Assembly: GCA_029027825.1 (NCBI GenBank)
Contig: CP093399.1
Coordinates: 930,001-994,000, forward strand
DNA from: Rs1 sp029027825
Lineage (GTDB): Bacteria > Pseudomonadota > Gammaproteobacteria > Pseudomonadales > Balneatricaceae
Length of the DNA: 64,000 bases
Direction of reading: 5' to 3'
Below the pieces are notes generated by a model, which saw nothing but the letters and a program-made list of their open reading frames with translations, was not told the origin of the DNA and made no database searches. A program made the translations under genes and the position numbers. Below are positions 46,384-54,341 of this stretch, piece by piece (the first letter of the stretch is position 1; each line of letters starts with the position of its first letter).

Positions 46384-46800
46384 ATGGAAATGGATATAAG
46401 ATGGCAGCAGCGACTAGAAAATTTTTCTAGGGCTTTGCTTCAATTGAATGAAGCTGTGGCTTTACTCGAAAAGCGTGAGCTATCAAATATTGAAAAGCAG
46501 GGCTTTATTAAAGCGTTTGAGTTCACACATGAACTCGCCTGGAATGTGATGAAAGATTTTTCAATTTATCAGGGGAACACTCAGATCATGGGCTCTAGGG
46601 ATGCTACCCGTGATGCATTTAAGAAAGGGCTGATTGAAAACGGTGAAGCTTGGATGCAGATGATAGTTACTCGAAATAAGGCAGTACATACTTACAGTGC
46701 AAAAGTTGTAGACGAAGTCATTTCTTTAAAGCTTGATAGTTACGTAGCGGAATTTAATTCTTTCGAAGCTTGTATGTTGAAATTACGCGATGAAAACTAA
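46384..46800 (+). CDS. HEPN-type protein of the HI0074 family (toxin/partner of MNT), copy 1
   Basis: A 138-residue helical protein of the nucleotidyltransferase substrate-binding (HI0074) family. It carries RNKAVHTY, which matches the HEPN R-x4-H-x-Y motif. In studied HEPN/MNT pairs this motif forms an RNase site and the Tyr is AMPylated by the MNT partner. ATG 46384 is preferred although the Shine-Dalgarno is weak, and GTG 46372 is possible. The last 11 bp overlap the MNT gene. A nearly identical copy lies at 50917-51333. Confidence 0.82.
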   Translation: MEMDIRWQQRLENFSRALLQLNEAVALLEKRELSNIEKQGFIKAFEFTHELAWNVMKDFSIYQGNTQIMGSRDATRDAFKKGLIENGEAWMQMIVTRNKAVHTYSAKVVDEVISLKLDSYVAEFNSFEACMLKLRDEN

Positions 46801-47155
46801 GCTTGCTGCATCGGGCTTGTCTGATAGTATTGTCGGTAAATTGTGCAGGGCTTTTGATAATTGTCAAAATCTTGATACCGTAATCTTATATGGATCACGA
46901 GCGCTTGGGACTTATAGAACGGGCTCCGACATAGATTTAACATTTATCGGTAAGCAGCTTAGTTTTAGTGATGTTTTAAAATTAGAAGCTGAATTAGATG
47001 ATTTACTGACGCCATACTCCTTTGATTTGTCCGTTTTTCATGAATTAGATAACCCTAAGCTAATAGAGCACATTAACAGAGTTGGTGTGGTCTTTTATGA
47101 GAAAGGTGCTAAGTTAGAAATCAGCGACGCTAGGAAGTTAGAAGCTAGAAGCTAG
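46790..47155 (+). CDS. Minimal nucleotidyltransferase (MNT antitoxin-type), copy 1
   Basis: A 121-residue protein with the minimal nucleotidyltransferase core VILYGSRALGTYRTGSDIDLTFI (GS-x10-DxD) and a third acidic residue in FDLSVF. It probably neutralises the overlapping HEPN partner, as known for this module type. The end of the frame (GCTAGGAAGTTAGAAGCTAG) is made of AGCTAGA-type repeat, which adds the residues ARKLEARS and the stop. Copy 2 is at 51323-51682. Confidence 0.85.
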   Translation: MKTKLAASGLSDSIVGKLCRAFDNCQNLDTVILYGSRALGTYRTGSDIDLTFIGKQLSFSDVLKLEAELDDLLTPYSFDLSVFHELDNPKLIEHINRVGVVFYEKGAKLEISDARKLEARS

Positions 47156-47328
47156 AAGCTAGCAAGTTCAAAGCTCGTATCTAAAACTCGTAGCCCGCAG
47201 CTCGAAACTCATAGCTCATGGTTAACACGAAACTAATATTTTATGATTATTTAAGAAATTAGGATCGTGATTTTCTGTCTTAAGACTATGATAGAAATCA
47301 CGTAATTTTGTTAACTAATGAGTTTGCC

Positions 47329-47594
47329 ATGCCTACAATTTCGATGTTCTATGGTCTAGTTATTCGCATGTACTACGCTCCGAAAGAGCATCCACCTGCA
47401 CATTTCCATGTATATTATGCTGAATATAAAGCAACTGTTGATATTCTACCTGTGAAATATTGAAAGGCGAGCTACCAAATAAACAAAGAAAGTTAGTCTT
47501 GGCTTGGGCTGAGTTACACAAGGAAGAGTTACTTGCTGATTGGGGTTTAGTAATGAATGGTGAAGAGCCTTTTAGGATACAGCCATTATTATAG
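47329..47594 (+). pseudogene. DUF4160 gene with a single-base frameshift
   Basis: Starts MPTISMFYGLVIRMYYAPKEHPPAHFHVYYAEYKATVDI, then loses frame near 47448. The +1 frame continues EILKGELPNKQRKLVLAWAELHKEELLADWGLV and ends at 47594. One missing base explains it. It is followed by an intact DUF2442 gene 11 bp later, so the module has lost one partner. The functional paralogue is at 7277-7537. Confidence 0.85.
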
Positions 47595-47605
47595 GAGATA
47601 AATTT

Positions 47606-47845
47606 ATGTACCCATCTGTGATAAATGTTAATGCGTTGAATGATTATTTTCTGCGTGTGGAGTTTGATAATGGCCAGCAAGGTGTTTTAGATATGGGGCC
47701 TTTTTTAGCATTTGGCGTTTTTAAAAAAATTAGGAATAAAGAGCCGTTTAAGCAAGTTAAAGTGTCCTTTGATACTATTGAATGGAGTTCAGGTGCCGAC
47801 CTTGATCCAGAATTTGTTTATGAAAAAGTTGTATTTGATATCTAG
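47606..47845 (+). CDS. DUF2442 domain protein
   Basis: A 79-residue DUF2442 protein (RVEFDNGQQGVLDMGPFLAFGVFKKIRNKEPFKQV, then GADLDPEFVYEKV). AGGAG lies 7-8 bp before the ATG. Its DUF4160 partner immediately upstream is frameshifted, leaving this gene alone. The stop codon TAG is followed by AAAAAGCTAGAAAGC, again an AGCT-type repeat remnant. The function is unknown. Confidence 0.82.
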   Translation: MYPSVINVNALNDYFLRVEFDNGQQGVLDMGPFLAFGVFKKIRNKEPFKQVKVSFDTIEWSSGADLDPEFVYEKVVFDI

Positions 47846-47895
47846 AAAAAGCTAGAAAGCTAAAGGCTAAACAAAGCTATATGCTGGAGGCTAAG

Positions 47896-48058
47896 AAATG
47901 ACTTGACGTAGCTTTATGTTAGGGCTTTGCATTATTGCTCACAGCTCACAGCTCACAGCTCACAGCTCACAGCTCACAGCTCACAGCTCACAGCTCACAG
48001 CTCACAGCTCACAGCTCACAGCTCACAGCTCACAGCTCACAGCTCACAGCTCACAGCT
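47896..48058. repeat. Leader plus AGCTCAC heptanucleotide array 2
   Basis: TTGACG, 18 bp, TTGCAT leader followed by about seventeen AGCTCAC units ending about 28 bp before manC. It has the same arrangement as the two other AGCTCAC arrays. Confidence 0.85.
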
Positions 48059-48086
48059 GTAATTTAACCTGAAACTAAATTTTTAA

Positions 48087-49547
48087 ATGGATTTATCCGT
48101 GTTTTTACCTATCATTATGGCCGGCGGTTCCGGCACTCGCCTCTGGCCTCTCTCGCGCACAAATTATCCAAAACAATTTTTAGCCTTGAATGGCGAGCAG
48201 ACTATGTTACAGCAGACTCTCAGTCGTTTGCAGGGTTTGCCACACACACCGAGCATGTTGATTTGTAATGAAGAGCATCGCTTTATTGCCGCAGAGCAGT
48301 TACGTCAAATGGGTGCGGCGCATTCCGGTATATTTCTAGAACCAGTTGGTCGTAATACTGCACCGGCAATCGCTTTAGCAGCATTTAAAGCGGTTGACGG
48401 CAGCGCTGATCCTATTATGTTGGTTTTAGCAGCGGATCATGTGATTGAGGATGTAGCCGCTTTCCAAGGCGCTATTGAACAGGCATTGGTGTTGGCAGAA
48501 AAAGGTAAGATGGTCACTTTTGGGATTGTCGCCACGGGGCCCGAAACGGGTTATGGCTATGTAAAGCGTGGCAAGCCTATTATTGGGGACTGCGCGGCCT
48601 TTGAAGTGAGTGAATTCGTTGAGAAGCCCAATTTAGAGACGGCACAGACTTATGTGGATGGCGGTCAGCACTACTGGAATAGCGGTATGTTTATGTTTAA
48701 AGCCAGTCGCTATTTAGCAGTTTTAAAAGAGTTTAGGCCGGATATCTATGCCGCTTGTGAACAAGCCATGCAGGGCCAGCAAGTTGATAATGATTTTGTC
48801 AGGGTGGATGTCGAAGCCTTTAAAGCCTGCCCGGATGAATCGATTGATTATGCAGTGATGGAGCCGTTGTGTAAACAAGCGAATGGCGATGTGGTGGTAG
48901 TGCCATTAGATGCGGGTTGGAATGATATTGGCGGCTTCTCGGCGCTCTGGCAGATCTCTGAACAGGACAGTGATGGCAATGTCTTTAATGGTGATGTGCA
49001 GGCGGTTGATACAAAAAATACTTTAGTGATAAGTGAAGATAAGCTGATCGCGACTGTCGGTGTCGAGGATTTAGTGATCATCAATACTAAAGATGCGGTA
49101 TTAGTTGCGCACAAAGATAAAGCCCAACAAGTGAAAGCGATCGTCAGCCAGCTAAAAGCGGCGGGTCGAAGCGAGCCAACTATCCATCGTGAAGTTTATC
49201 GGCCCTGGGGCAAATATGACTCAATCGATCATGGCGATAGATTCCAGGTAAAGCGGATTACAGTGGCGCCTGGTGCCAAATTATCAGTACAGATGCATCA
49301 CCACAGAGCTGAACACTGGATAGTGGTGACAGGTACTGCAAAAGTAACTAATGGCGATAAAGTGATAATGTTGTCTGAGAATGAATCGACTTATATCCCG
49401 TTGGGGACGGTACATGCGCTAGAAAATCCTGGGGTGATACCGCTGGAGCTGATCGAAGTGCAATCTGGCTCGTATTTGGGGGAGGATGATATTGTCCGGT
49501 TCGAAGATAGGTATGGCCGCGTCGGAGACGCGAAGCTAGAGGGATGA
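48087..49547 (+). CDS. manC: Mannose-1-phosphate guanylyltransferase / mannose-6-phosphate isomerase
   Basis: Bifunctional type II enzyme giving GDP-mannose. The N-terminal nucleotidyltransferase shows PIIMAGGSGTRLWPLSR, EPVGRNTAPAIALAAF, EFVEKPNLETA and HYWNSGMFMF. The C-terminal cupin isomerase shows YRPWGKYDSIDHGDRFQVKRITV and SVQMHHHRAEHWIVV. The length (486 residues) is normal. It is bracketed by the two duplicate HEPN/MNT cassettes. Its stop codon leads directly into a 0.7-kb minisatellite. A truncated paralogue is at 59759-60060. Confidence 0.93.
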   Translation: MDLSVFLPIIMAGGSGTRLWPLSRTNYPKQFLALNGEQTMLQQTLSRLQGLPHTPSMLICNEEHRFIAAEQLRQMGAAHSGIFLEPVGRNTAPAIALAAFKAVDGSADPIMLVLAADHVIEDVAAFQGAIEQALVLAEKGKMVTFGIVATGPETGYGYVKRGKPIIGDCAAFEVSEFVEKPNLETAQTYVDGGQHYWNSGMFMFKASRYLAVLKEFRPDIYAACEQAMQGQQVDNDFVRVDVEAFKACPDESIDYAVMEPLCKQANGDVVVVPLDAGWNDIGGFSALWQISEQDSDGNVFNGDVQAVDTKNTLVISEDKLIATVGVEDLVIINTKDAVLVAHKDKAQQVKAIVSQLKAAGRSEPTIHREVYRPWGKYDSIDHGDRFQVKRITVAPGAKLSVQMHHHRAEHWIVVTGTAKVTNGDKVIMLSENESTYIPLGTVHALENPGVIPLELIEVQSGSYLGEDDIVRFEDRYGRVGDAKLEG

Positions 49548-50250
49548 GCTGAAGAGAAAGCTTTGAGCTGAAGTGAAGCTTTGAGCTGAAGAGAAGGCTT
49601 GAGCTGAAGTGAAGCTTTGAGCTGAAGAGAAAGCTTTGAGCTGAAGAGAAAGCTTTGAGCTGACGTGAAGGTTTGAGCTGAAGTGAAGCTTTGAGCTGAA
49701 GTGAAGCTTTGAGCTGAAGAGAAGCTTTGAGCTGAAGTGAAGCTTTGAGCTGAAGAGAAAGCTTTGAGCTGAAGAGAAAGCTTTGAGCTGAAGAGAAGGT
49801 TTGAGCTGAAGAGAAGGTTTGAGCTGAAGAGAAAGCTTTGAGCTGAAGTGAAGCTTTGAGCTGAAGAGAAAGCTTTGAGCTGAAGAGAAAGCTTTGAGCT
49901 GAAGAGAAAGCTTTGAGCTGAAGAGAAAACTTTGAGCTGAAGTGAAGCTTTGAGCTGAAGAGAAGGTTTGAGCTGAAGTGAAGCTTTGAGCTGAAGAGAA
50001 AGCTTTGAGCTGAAGAGAAGCTTTGGGCTGAAGAGAAGCTTTGAGCTGAAGAGAAAGCTTTGAGCTGAAGTGAAGCTTTGAGCTGAAGAGAAGCTTTGGG
50101 CTGAAGAGAAGCTTTGAGCTGAAGAGAAAGCTTTGAGCTGAAGTGAAGCTTTGGGCTGAAGAGAAGCTTTGGGCTGAAGTGAAGCTTTGGGCTGAAGTGA
50201 AGCTTTGGGCTGAAGTGAAGCTTTGAGCTGAAGAGAAAGGTTTGAGTTAA
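49548..50250. repeat. 18/19-bp minisatellite (TTTGAGCTGAAGAGAAAGC)
   Basis: About 0.7 kb, nearly forty units. The main unit is TTTGAGCTGAAGAGAAAGC (19 bp) or an 18-bp form with GTGAAGC in place of GAGAAAGC. Variants include TTTGGGCTG toward the right end. The units contain AGCT, like the heptamer arrays. The array begins at the stop codon of manC and ends about 55 bp before the next gene. Confidence 0.95.
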
Positions 50251-50305
50251 AATGAAGTAGTGAGTAAGAAAGTAACTTTTAGCTGGAAGCTGGGAGGGAG
50301 GATAT

Positions 50306-50647
50306 ATGGAGTTTGAAAGGCTTGAGGTTTGGAAGCGTTCGGCTAGATTGTCGGCTAATGTTTATAAATATTTCTTGAAAAGTAATGATTTTGGTTTTAA
50401 AGATCAAATCACACGATCTGGCCTATCTATACCTTCGAATATAGCAGAAGGTTATGAAAGACCTACAAGCAAAGATACGATTAAGTTTCTTTTCTACGCG
50501 AAAGGCTCTTGTGCAGAGTTAAGAACCCAAATTTATATAGGGATTGAAATTAACTATATAGGTAAAGAAATAGGTAGCTCTTGGGTCAAAGAAACTCAAG
50601 AAATATCAAAAATGCTACAAGGGTTGATAGTGGCGTTTAAAGAGTAG
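50306..50647 (+). CDS. Four-helix-bundle protein (S23/IVS-type)
   Basis: A 113-residue protein of the four-helix-bundle family, first named for proteins encoded in 23S rRNA intervening sequences. LEVWKRSARLSANVYKYF, FGFKDQITRSGLSIPSNIAEGYER and FLFYAKGSCAELRTQIYIG are diagnostic. GGAGG precedes the ATG. The molecular function is not established. It sits among repeats as an isolated cassette. Confidence 0.85.
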   Translation: MEFERLEVWKRSARLSANVYKYFLKSNDFGFKDQITRSGLSIPSNIAEGYERPTSKDTIKFLFYAKGSCAELRTQIYIGIEINYIGKEIGSSWVKETQEISKMLQGLIVAFKE

Positions 50648-50690
50648 GGGGAAGGTAGAAAGGCAGCGATGAGCTAAAGAAAGTGATGAG

Positions 50691-50851
50691 CTAGAAGCTA
50701 AAACAAATGTGTTGACTGAGCTTTATGTTAGGCCGTACTTTATTGCTCACAGCTCACAGCTCACAGCTCACAGCTCACAGCTCACAGCTCACAGCTCACA
50801 GCTCACAGCTCACAGCTCACAGCTCACAGCTCACAGCTCACAGCTCACAGC
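50691..50851. repeat. Leader plus AGCTCAC heptanucleotide array 3
   Basis: TTGACT, 18 bp, TACTTT leader followed by about fifteen AGCTCAC units. The leader, array and everything through the second HEPN/MNT pair repeat the segment beginning at 46186. Confidence 0.85.
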
Positions 50852-50916
50852 TATCTAGCTTATAACTCATAGCTATCATATAATTATCGGAATTAATCTA
50901 GGTTGTGGTTTGTAAG

Positions 50917-51333
50917 ATGGAAATGGATATAAGATGGCAGCTGCGACTAGAAAATTTTTCTAGGGCTTTGCTTCAATTGAATGAAGCTGTGGCTTTACTC
51001 GAAAAGCGTGAGCTATCAAATATTGAAAAGCAGGGCTTTATTAAAGCGTTTGAGTCCACACATGAACTCGCCTGGAATGTGATGAAAGATTTTTCAATTT
51101 ATCAGGGGAACACTCAGATCATGGGCTCTAGAGATGCTACCTGTGATGCATTTAAGAAAGGGCTGATTGAAAACGGTGAAGCTTGGATGCAGATGATAGT
51201 TGCTCGAAATAAGGCAGTACATACTTACAGTGCAAAAGTTGTAGACGAAGTCATTTCTTTAACGCTTGATAGTTACGTAGCGGAATTTAATTCTTTCGAA
51301 GCTTGTATGTTGAAATTACGCGATGAAAACTAA
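50917..51333 (+). CDS. HEPN-type protein of the HI0074 family, copy 2
   Basis: Nearly identical to the protein at 46384-46800, with only a few substitutions (for example Q to L near the start, F to S before THELAW, R to C, T to A before RNKAVH, K to T). The HEPN motif RNKAVHTY is intact. It shares the same upstream 65 bp and the same 11-bp overlap with the MNT gene. It is part of a direct duplication of about 1 kb. Confidence 0.82.
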   Translation: MEMDIRWQLRLENFSRALLQLNEAVALLEKRELSNIEKQGFIKAFESTHELAWNVMKDFSIYQGNTQIMGSRDATCDAFKKGLIENGEAWMQMIVARNKAVHTYSAKVVDEVISLTLDSYVAEFNSFEACMLKLRDEN

Positions 51334-51682
51334 GCTTGCTGCATCGGGCTTGTCTGATAGTATTGTCGGTAAATTATGCAGGGCTTTTGATAATTGTCAA
51401 AATCTTGATACCGTAATCTTATATGGATCACGAGCGCTTGGGACTTATAAAACGGGCTCCGACATAGATTTAACATTTATCGGTAAGCAGCTTAGTTTTA
51501 GTGATGTTTTAAAATTAGAAGCTGAATTAGATGATTTACTGACGCCATACTCCTTTGATTTGTCCGTTTTTCATGAATTAGATAACCCTAAGCTAATAGA
51601 GCACATTAACAGAGTTGGGGTGGTCTTTTATGAGAAAGGTGCTAAGTTAGAAATCAGCGACGCTAAGAAGTTAGAAAGTTAG
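51323..51682 (+). CDS. Minimal nucleotidyltransferase (MNT), copy 2
   Basis: A 119-residue near-copy of the MNT at 46790-47155, with the GSRALGTYKTGSDIDLTF core intact. It ends differently: GCTAAGAAGTTAGAAAGTTAG contributes KKLES and the stop, so the repeat-derived tail differs between the two copies. Neutralising partner of the overlapping HEPN protein by analogy with characterised pairs. Confidence 0.85.
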   Translation: MKTKLAASGLSDSIVGKLCRAFDNCQNLDTVILYGSRALGTYKTGSDIDLTFIGKQLSFSDVLKLEAELDDLLTPYSFDLSVFHELDNPKLIEHINRVGVVFYEKGAKLEISDAKKLES

Positions 51683-51892
51683 AAAGTTAGAAAGTTAGAA
51701 GCTAGAAGCTAGAAGCTAGAAGTTAGAAGTTAGAAGCTAGAAGCTAGAAGCTAGAAGCTAGAAGCTAGAAGCTAGAAGCTAGAAGCTAGAAGCCAGAAGC
51801 TAGAAGCTAGAAGTTAGAAGTTAGAAGTTAGAAGTTAGAAGTTAGAAGTTAGAAGTTAGAAGTTAGAAGTTAGAAGTTAGAAGTTAGCAAGT
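51666..51892. repeat. Heptanucleotide array AGAAGCT/AGAAGTT
   Basis: About 30 units of 7 bp. The array starts within the last codons of the preceding MNT gene. Units change from AGAAAGT through AGAAGCT to AGAAGTT. Confidence 0.92.
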
Positions 51893-52103
51893 TCAAAGCT
51901 CGTAACCCGTATCTAAAACTCGTAGCCCGAAACTCGAAACTCATAGTTCATGGTTAACACGAAAGGTTTGGGACTTACCAGTATTTTTGTCCCTTCTCTG
52001 TAGCAAGCGGCCCGGTATTTTCAGTAGTAGACAGTTTTTTAAAATCTTGCTCTAATAGACTTTTCCGTAACCCGCTACCTCGCATCCCAAAAGGCTTTTA
52101 CTT

Positions 52104-52694
52104 ATGAGTACTGTTACAAGATCTAATGCCATTTCCGAGGAAGATTATCTTGCAGGGGAGTTGGTTAGCTATGTTCGCCACGAGCTTATTGACGGTGAGA
52201 TTTATGCGATGTCAGGCGCTAAAGCAACGCATAATCGTATTTCTGGGAATATATTTGGTGAAATCCGCACCCAGTTAAAAATGAGTAATTGCGATGTTTT
52301 TACTGCTGATATGAAGGTAAAAGCAGGGGCTAACTATTTTTATCCTGATGTATTGGTAGATTGTAGTGAACTTGATGGTGAGGCTTTGTTTGCTGATTCG
52401 CCTTCTGTTATTTTTGAAGTTTTATCTAGGTCTACCCGAAAAATGGATGAGACGGTTAAAAAAATAGCCTACTTAAATATACCGACACTGGAAGAATATA
52501 TATTGGTAGAGCAGGACTTTGTGGATGTAGAGGTCTTTAGGAAAAGTGATGACTGGCGCTCTACGCATTATTTCTTAGGTGATCAAATTCACCTTGATTC
52601 AGTAGCTGTCAAACTTGATGTTGAAGAGATCTACGCGCGTGTTAAAAATCAAGATATGTTGGAGTGGGTCGAAGCTAGAAAGTTAGAAAGCTAG
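52104..52694 (+). CDS. Uma2 family protein (PD-(D/E)xK nuclease-like)
   Basis: A 196-residue Uma2/DUF820 protein. The restriction-endonuclease-like core is visible as HELIDGEIYAMSGAKATHNRI, FYPDVLVDC and PSVIFEVLSRSTRKMD, with the Asp and Glu typical of the superfamily. The biological role is unknown, and such genes are often present in many copies among mobile sequence. The end EARKLES is encoded by GAAGCTAGAAAGTTAGAAAGCTAG, repeat sequence that provides the stop. An R1 unit follows directly. Confidence 0.83.
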   Translation: MSTVTRSNAISEEDYLAGELVSYVRHELIDGEIYAMSGAKATHNRISGNIFGEIRTQLKMSNCDVFTADMKVKAGANYFYPDVLVDCSELDGEALFADSPSVIFEVLSRSTRKMDETVKKIAYLNIPTLEEYILVEQDFVDVEVFRKSDDWRSTHYFLGDQIHLDSVAVKLDVEEIYARVKNQDMLEWVEARKLES

Positions 52695-52702
52695 AAAACT
52701 CA

Positions 52703-52809
52703 AATGTCTCAGGTTTTCTCTGTGTTGCGCAGCGCCTCTGTGCTCTCGGCGGTAGAAAAGACTTTAAAAGATTAGTTTTACCACGGAGGAACGGAGGTGA
52801 GACTAAAAG
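52703..52809. repeat. Single R1 palindrome that truncates a toxin gene
   Basis: A complete R1 palindrome of about 107 bp: TTTTCTCTGTGTTGCGCAGCG...GCGGTAGAAAAGACTTTAAAAGATTAG...ACCACGGAGGAACGGAGG and GAGACTAAAAG. Its right edge joins the 3' part of a toxin-like reading frame at 52810. Confidence 0.8.
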
Positions 52810-52896
52810 TATGTTGAAAACGAAGAAGAGATTTTTCTGAAAACTATCATTCCTCGTCAAAAAGCGACTAGGCAATACTTGCGAGGTGGAGTATGA
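52810..52896 (+). pseudogene. 3' remnant of a toxin gene paired with the CopG-type antitoxin
   Basis: An open frame of 28 codons reads YVENEEEIFLKTIIPRQKATRQYLRGGV and stops at TGA 52894-52896. The stop overlaps the antitoxin start in the usual ATGA arrangement. There is no start codon, and the upstream sequence is R1 repeat. This looks like the C-terminus of a small toxin whose 5' part was replaced by the repeat. The toxin family is not certain. Confidence 0.6.
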
Positions 52897-53198
52897 ATAA
52901 AATTAAATTAGATCAAGAAGAGCAGGACATATTAGCTTCATTTGAGGGACGGGAATTTGTGTCTGAATTGACAGAGGAAGATCGGCAGCTTTTCCTTGCA
53001 GATCTAGCTGCCAAAACCTCTAAAAAAGATAAGCGGATTAATATAAGAATATCGGCTAGAGATCTAACAGCGTTGCAACGCAGAGCTTTAGAAGAAGGGT
53101 TGCCATATCAAACCTTAGTATCAAGTATATTACATAAATATGTTTCAGGTGGTTTACTGGATATAGCAGCTAATAAACTACAACACCGAACTAGTTAG
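52893..53198 (+). CDS. CopG/BrnA-like antitoxin, orphan
   Basis: A 101-residue antitoxin-type protein: MNKIKLDQEEQDILASFEGREF at the start, then KKDKRINIRISARDLTALQRRALEEGLPYQTLVSSILHKYVSG, a ribbon-helix-helix-like C-terminal part. GAGG precedes the ATG at 6 bp. Its cognate toxin upstream is reduced to a fragment, so it is an orphan. The stop TAG is followed by AAGCTGG and a run of GAAAGTTT units. Confidence 0.82.
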   Translation: MNKIKLDQEEQDILASFEGREFVSELTEEDRQLFLADLAAKTSKKDKRINIRISARDLTALQRRALEEGLPYQTLVSSILHKYVSGGLLDIAANKLQHRTS

Positions 53199-53238
53199 AA
53201 GCTGGAAGTTTGAAAGTTTGAAAGTTTGAAAGTTTGAA

Positions 53239-53650
53239 ATAGACCCCGTAAATCACCAATTCATGAAAAAGACCTTAAAAGATTGATTTACCACAGAGGT
53301 CACAGAGGTCACAGAGGTCACAGAGGACACAGAGGACACAGAGGAGGGATTTAAAAGATTAGGATCTAGGAGATTACTGTCTATTATTACTAGGTTTTAA
53401 TGTTTTCTCTGTGCAGCGCAGCGCCTCTGTGACCTCTGTGGTGATAAAAGCCCTTAGGGTTTTGATTGTTGTCTTACTAAGTATTCGGTCATCTAGGGTT
53501 TTCTCTGTGCAGCGAAGCGCCTCTGTGACCTCTGTGGTGAAAAAGCCCTTAGGGTCTTGGTTGTTCGGTTTTACTAAGTATTAGGTCTTTCTAGTCATCT
53601 AGGGTCTTCTCTGTACAGCGCAGCGCCTCGGTGGTGAAAAAGCCCTTAGT
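53239..53650. repeat. R1 block with extended left flank
   Basis: Starts with GACCCCGTAAATCACCAATT, followed by CATGAAAAAGACC and the usual R1 palindromes up to 53650. The same extended flank occurs at 54474, so the two copies bracket the yefM/yoeB cassette as direct repeats. Confidence 0.85.
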
Positions 53651-53685
53651 TTGTAAAGGACGTTATTATTTTGCTTTTCTTTTAG

Positions 53686-53790
53686 GATATTAGGATCGAG
53701 ATTTTTCTGACTAAAGACTATAATTTTAATAACGTAATTTTTGTTAATTAATTAGGTCATCATGCTTATAATTTGAAGTTATAGCTCATA
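53686..53790 (+). pseudogene. Remnant of a DUF4160 module leader and 5' end
   Basis: The sequence ATTAGGATCG...TTTTCTG...TAAAGACTAT...ACGTAATTTTTGTTAA...ATGCTTATAATTTGAAGTTAT aligns with the 90 bp upstream of and including the start of the DUF4160 pseudogene at 47329. Only the leader and about seven codons remain, then unrelated yefM promoter sequence follows. Confidence 0.6.
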
Positions 53791-53819
53791 TTGACACTAC
53801 GTTCGTAATAGCGTACGCT
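53791..53819 (+). promoter_or_regulatory. Probable yefM/yoeB promoter with palindromic operator
   Basis: TTGACA at 53791-53796, a 17-bp spacer, and TACGCT at 53814-53819 as the -10 box. The palindrome GCGTACGC (53811-53818) overlaps the -10 box, a suitable place for autorepression by the antitoxin. Confidence 0.55.
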
Positions 53820-53838
53820 TTTGGGATTGGAGGTATTT

Positions 53839-54081
53839 ATGACAACACTTAATGTAACCGAAGCTCGTTCAAATCTTTACAATTTGATCGATGAAACTCA
53901 TCAAACGCATCAGCCCATTATCATTACTGGAAAAAGAGGAAATGCAGTTCTTTTATCCGAAGAAGACTGGACTTCGATTAATGAGAGCTTATTTTTATTA
54001 TCTATTCCAGGAATGAGAGAGTCTATCCGTGAAGGTATAGATACAGATTTGAGTGATTGTGACACGGATCTTGATTGGTGA
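53839..54081 (+). CDS. yefM: Antitoxin, Phd/YefM family
   Basis: An 80-residue antitoxin. The N-terminal DNA-binding part reads TTLNVTEARSNLYNLIDETHQTHQPIIITGKRGNAVLLSEEDW, the classic YefM start, and the acidic C-terminal tail (EGIDTDLSDCDTDLDW) would bind the toxin. ATG 53839 is preceded by GGAGG at 5 bp, and the upstream in-frame TTG at 53821 is rejected. The stop overlaps the yoeB start by one base. It probably represses its own promoter. Confidence 0.92.
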   Translation: MTTLNVTEARSNLYNLIDETHQTHQPIIITGKRGNAVLLSEEDWTSINESLFLLSIPGMRESIREGIDTDLSDCDTDLDW

Positions 54082-54341
54082 TGTGGCAAGTTTACTACAC
54101 AAAGCAAGCAAAGAAAGATGCTAAAAAATTGGCGTCAGCAGGGTTAAAGGATAAAGCGAAAACCTTACTTGAAGTGATTGAGGTTAATCCTTATAAGAAT
54201 CCTCCTCCTTATGAAAAACTGGTTGGAGACATAGATGGAGCCTATTCAACAAGAATTAATATTCAGCATAGATTGGTTTATCAAGTATTAGAATCTGAAA
54301 ATGCGATTAAGGTGTTACGGCTTTGGACGCATTATGAATAA
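54081..54341 (+). CDS. yoeB: Toxin, Txe/YoeB family mRNA interferase
   Basis: An 86-residue ribosome-dependent endoribonuclease toxin of the RelE fold. It has MWQVYYTKQAKKDAKKLASAGLKDKAKTLLEVI, KLVGDIDGAYSTRINIQHRLVYQV and the C-terminal WTHYE with the His-Tyr pair used in catalysis. ATG 54081 overlaps the yefM stop (TGATG). The stop TAA is directly followed by AGCTAGAAG, a heptamer-type array. Confidence 0.92.
   Translation: MWQVYYTKQAKKDAKKLASAGLKDKAKTLLEVIEVNPYKNPPPYEKLVGDIDGAYSTRINIQHRLVYQVLESENAIKVLRLWTHYE

Noticed and set aside
46233..48058. Possible CRISPR arrays (regular short repeats)
   Set aside because: The arrays are uninterrupted 7-bp tandem units with no unique spacers, and no cas genes are present.
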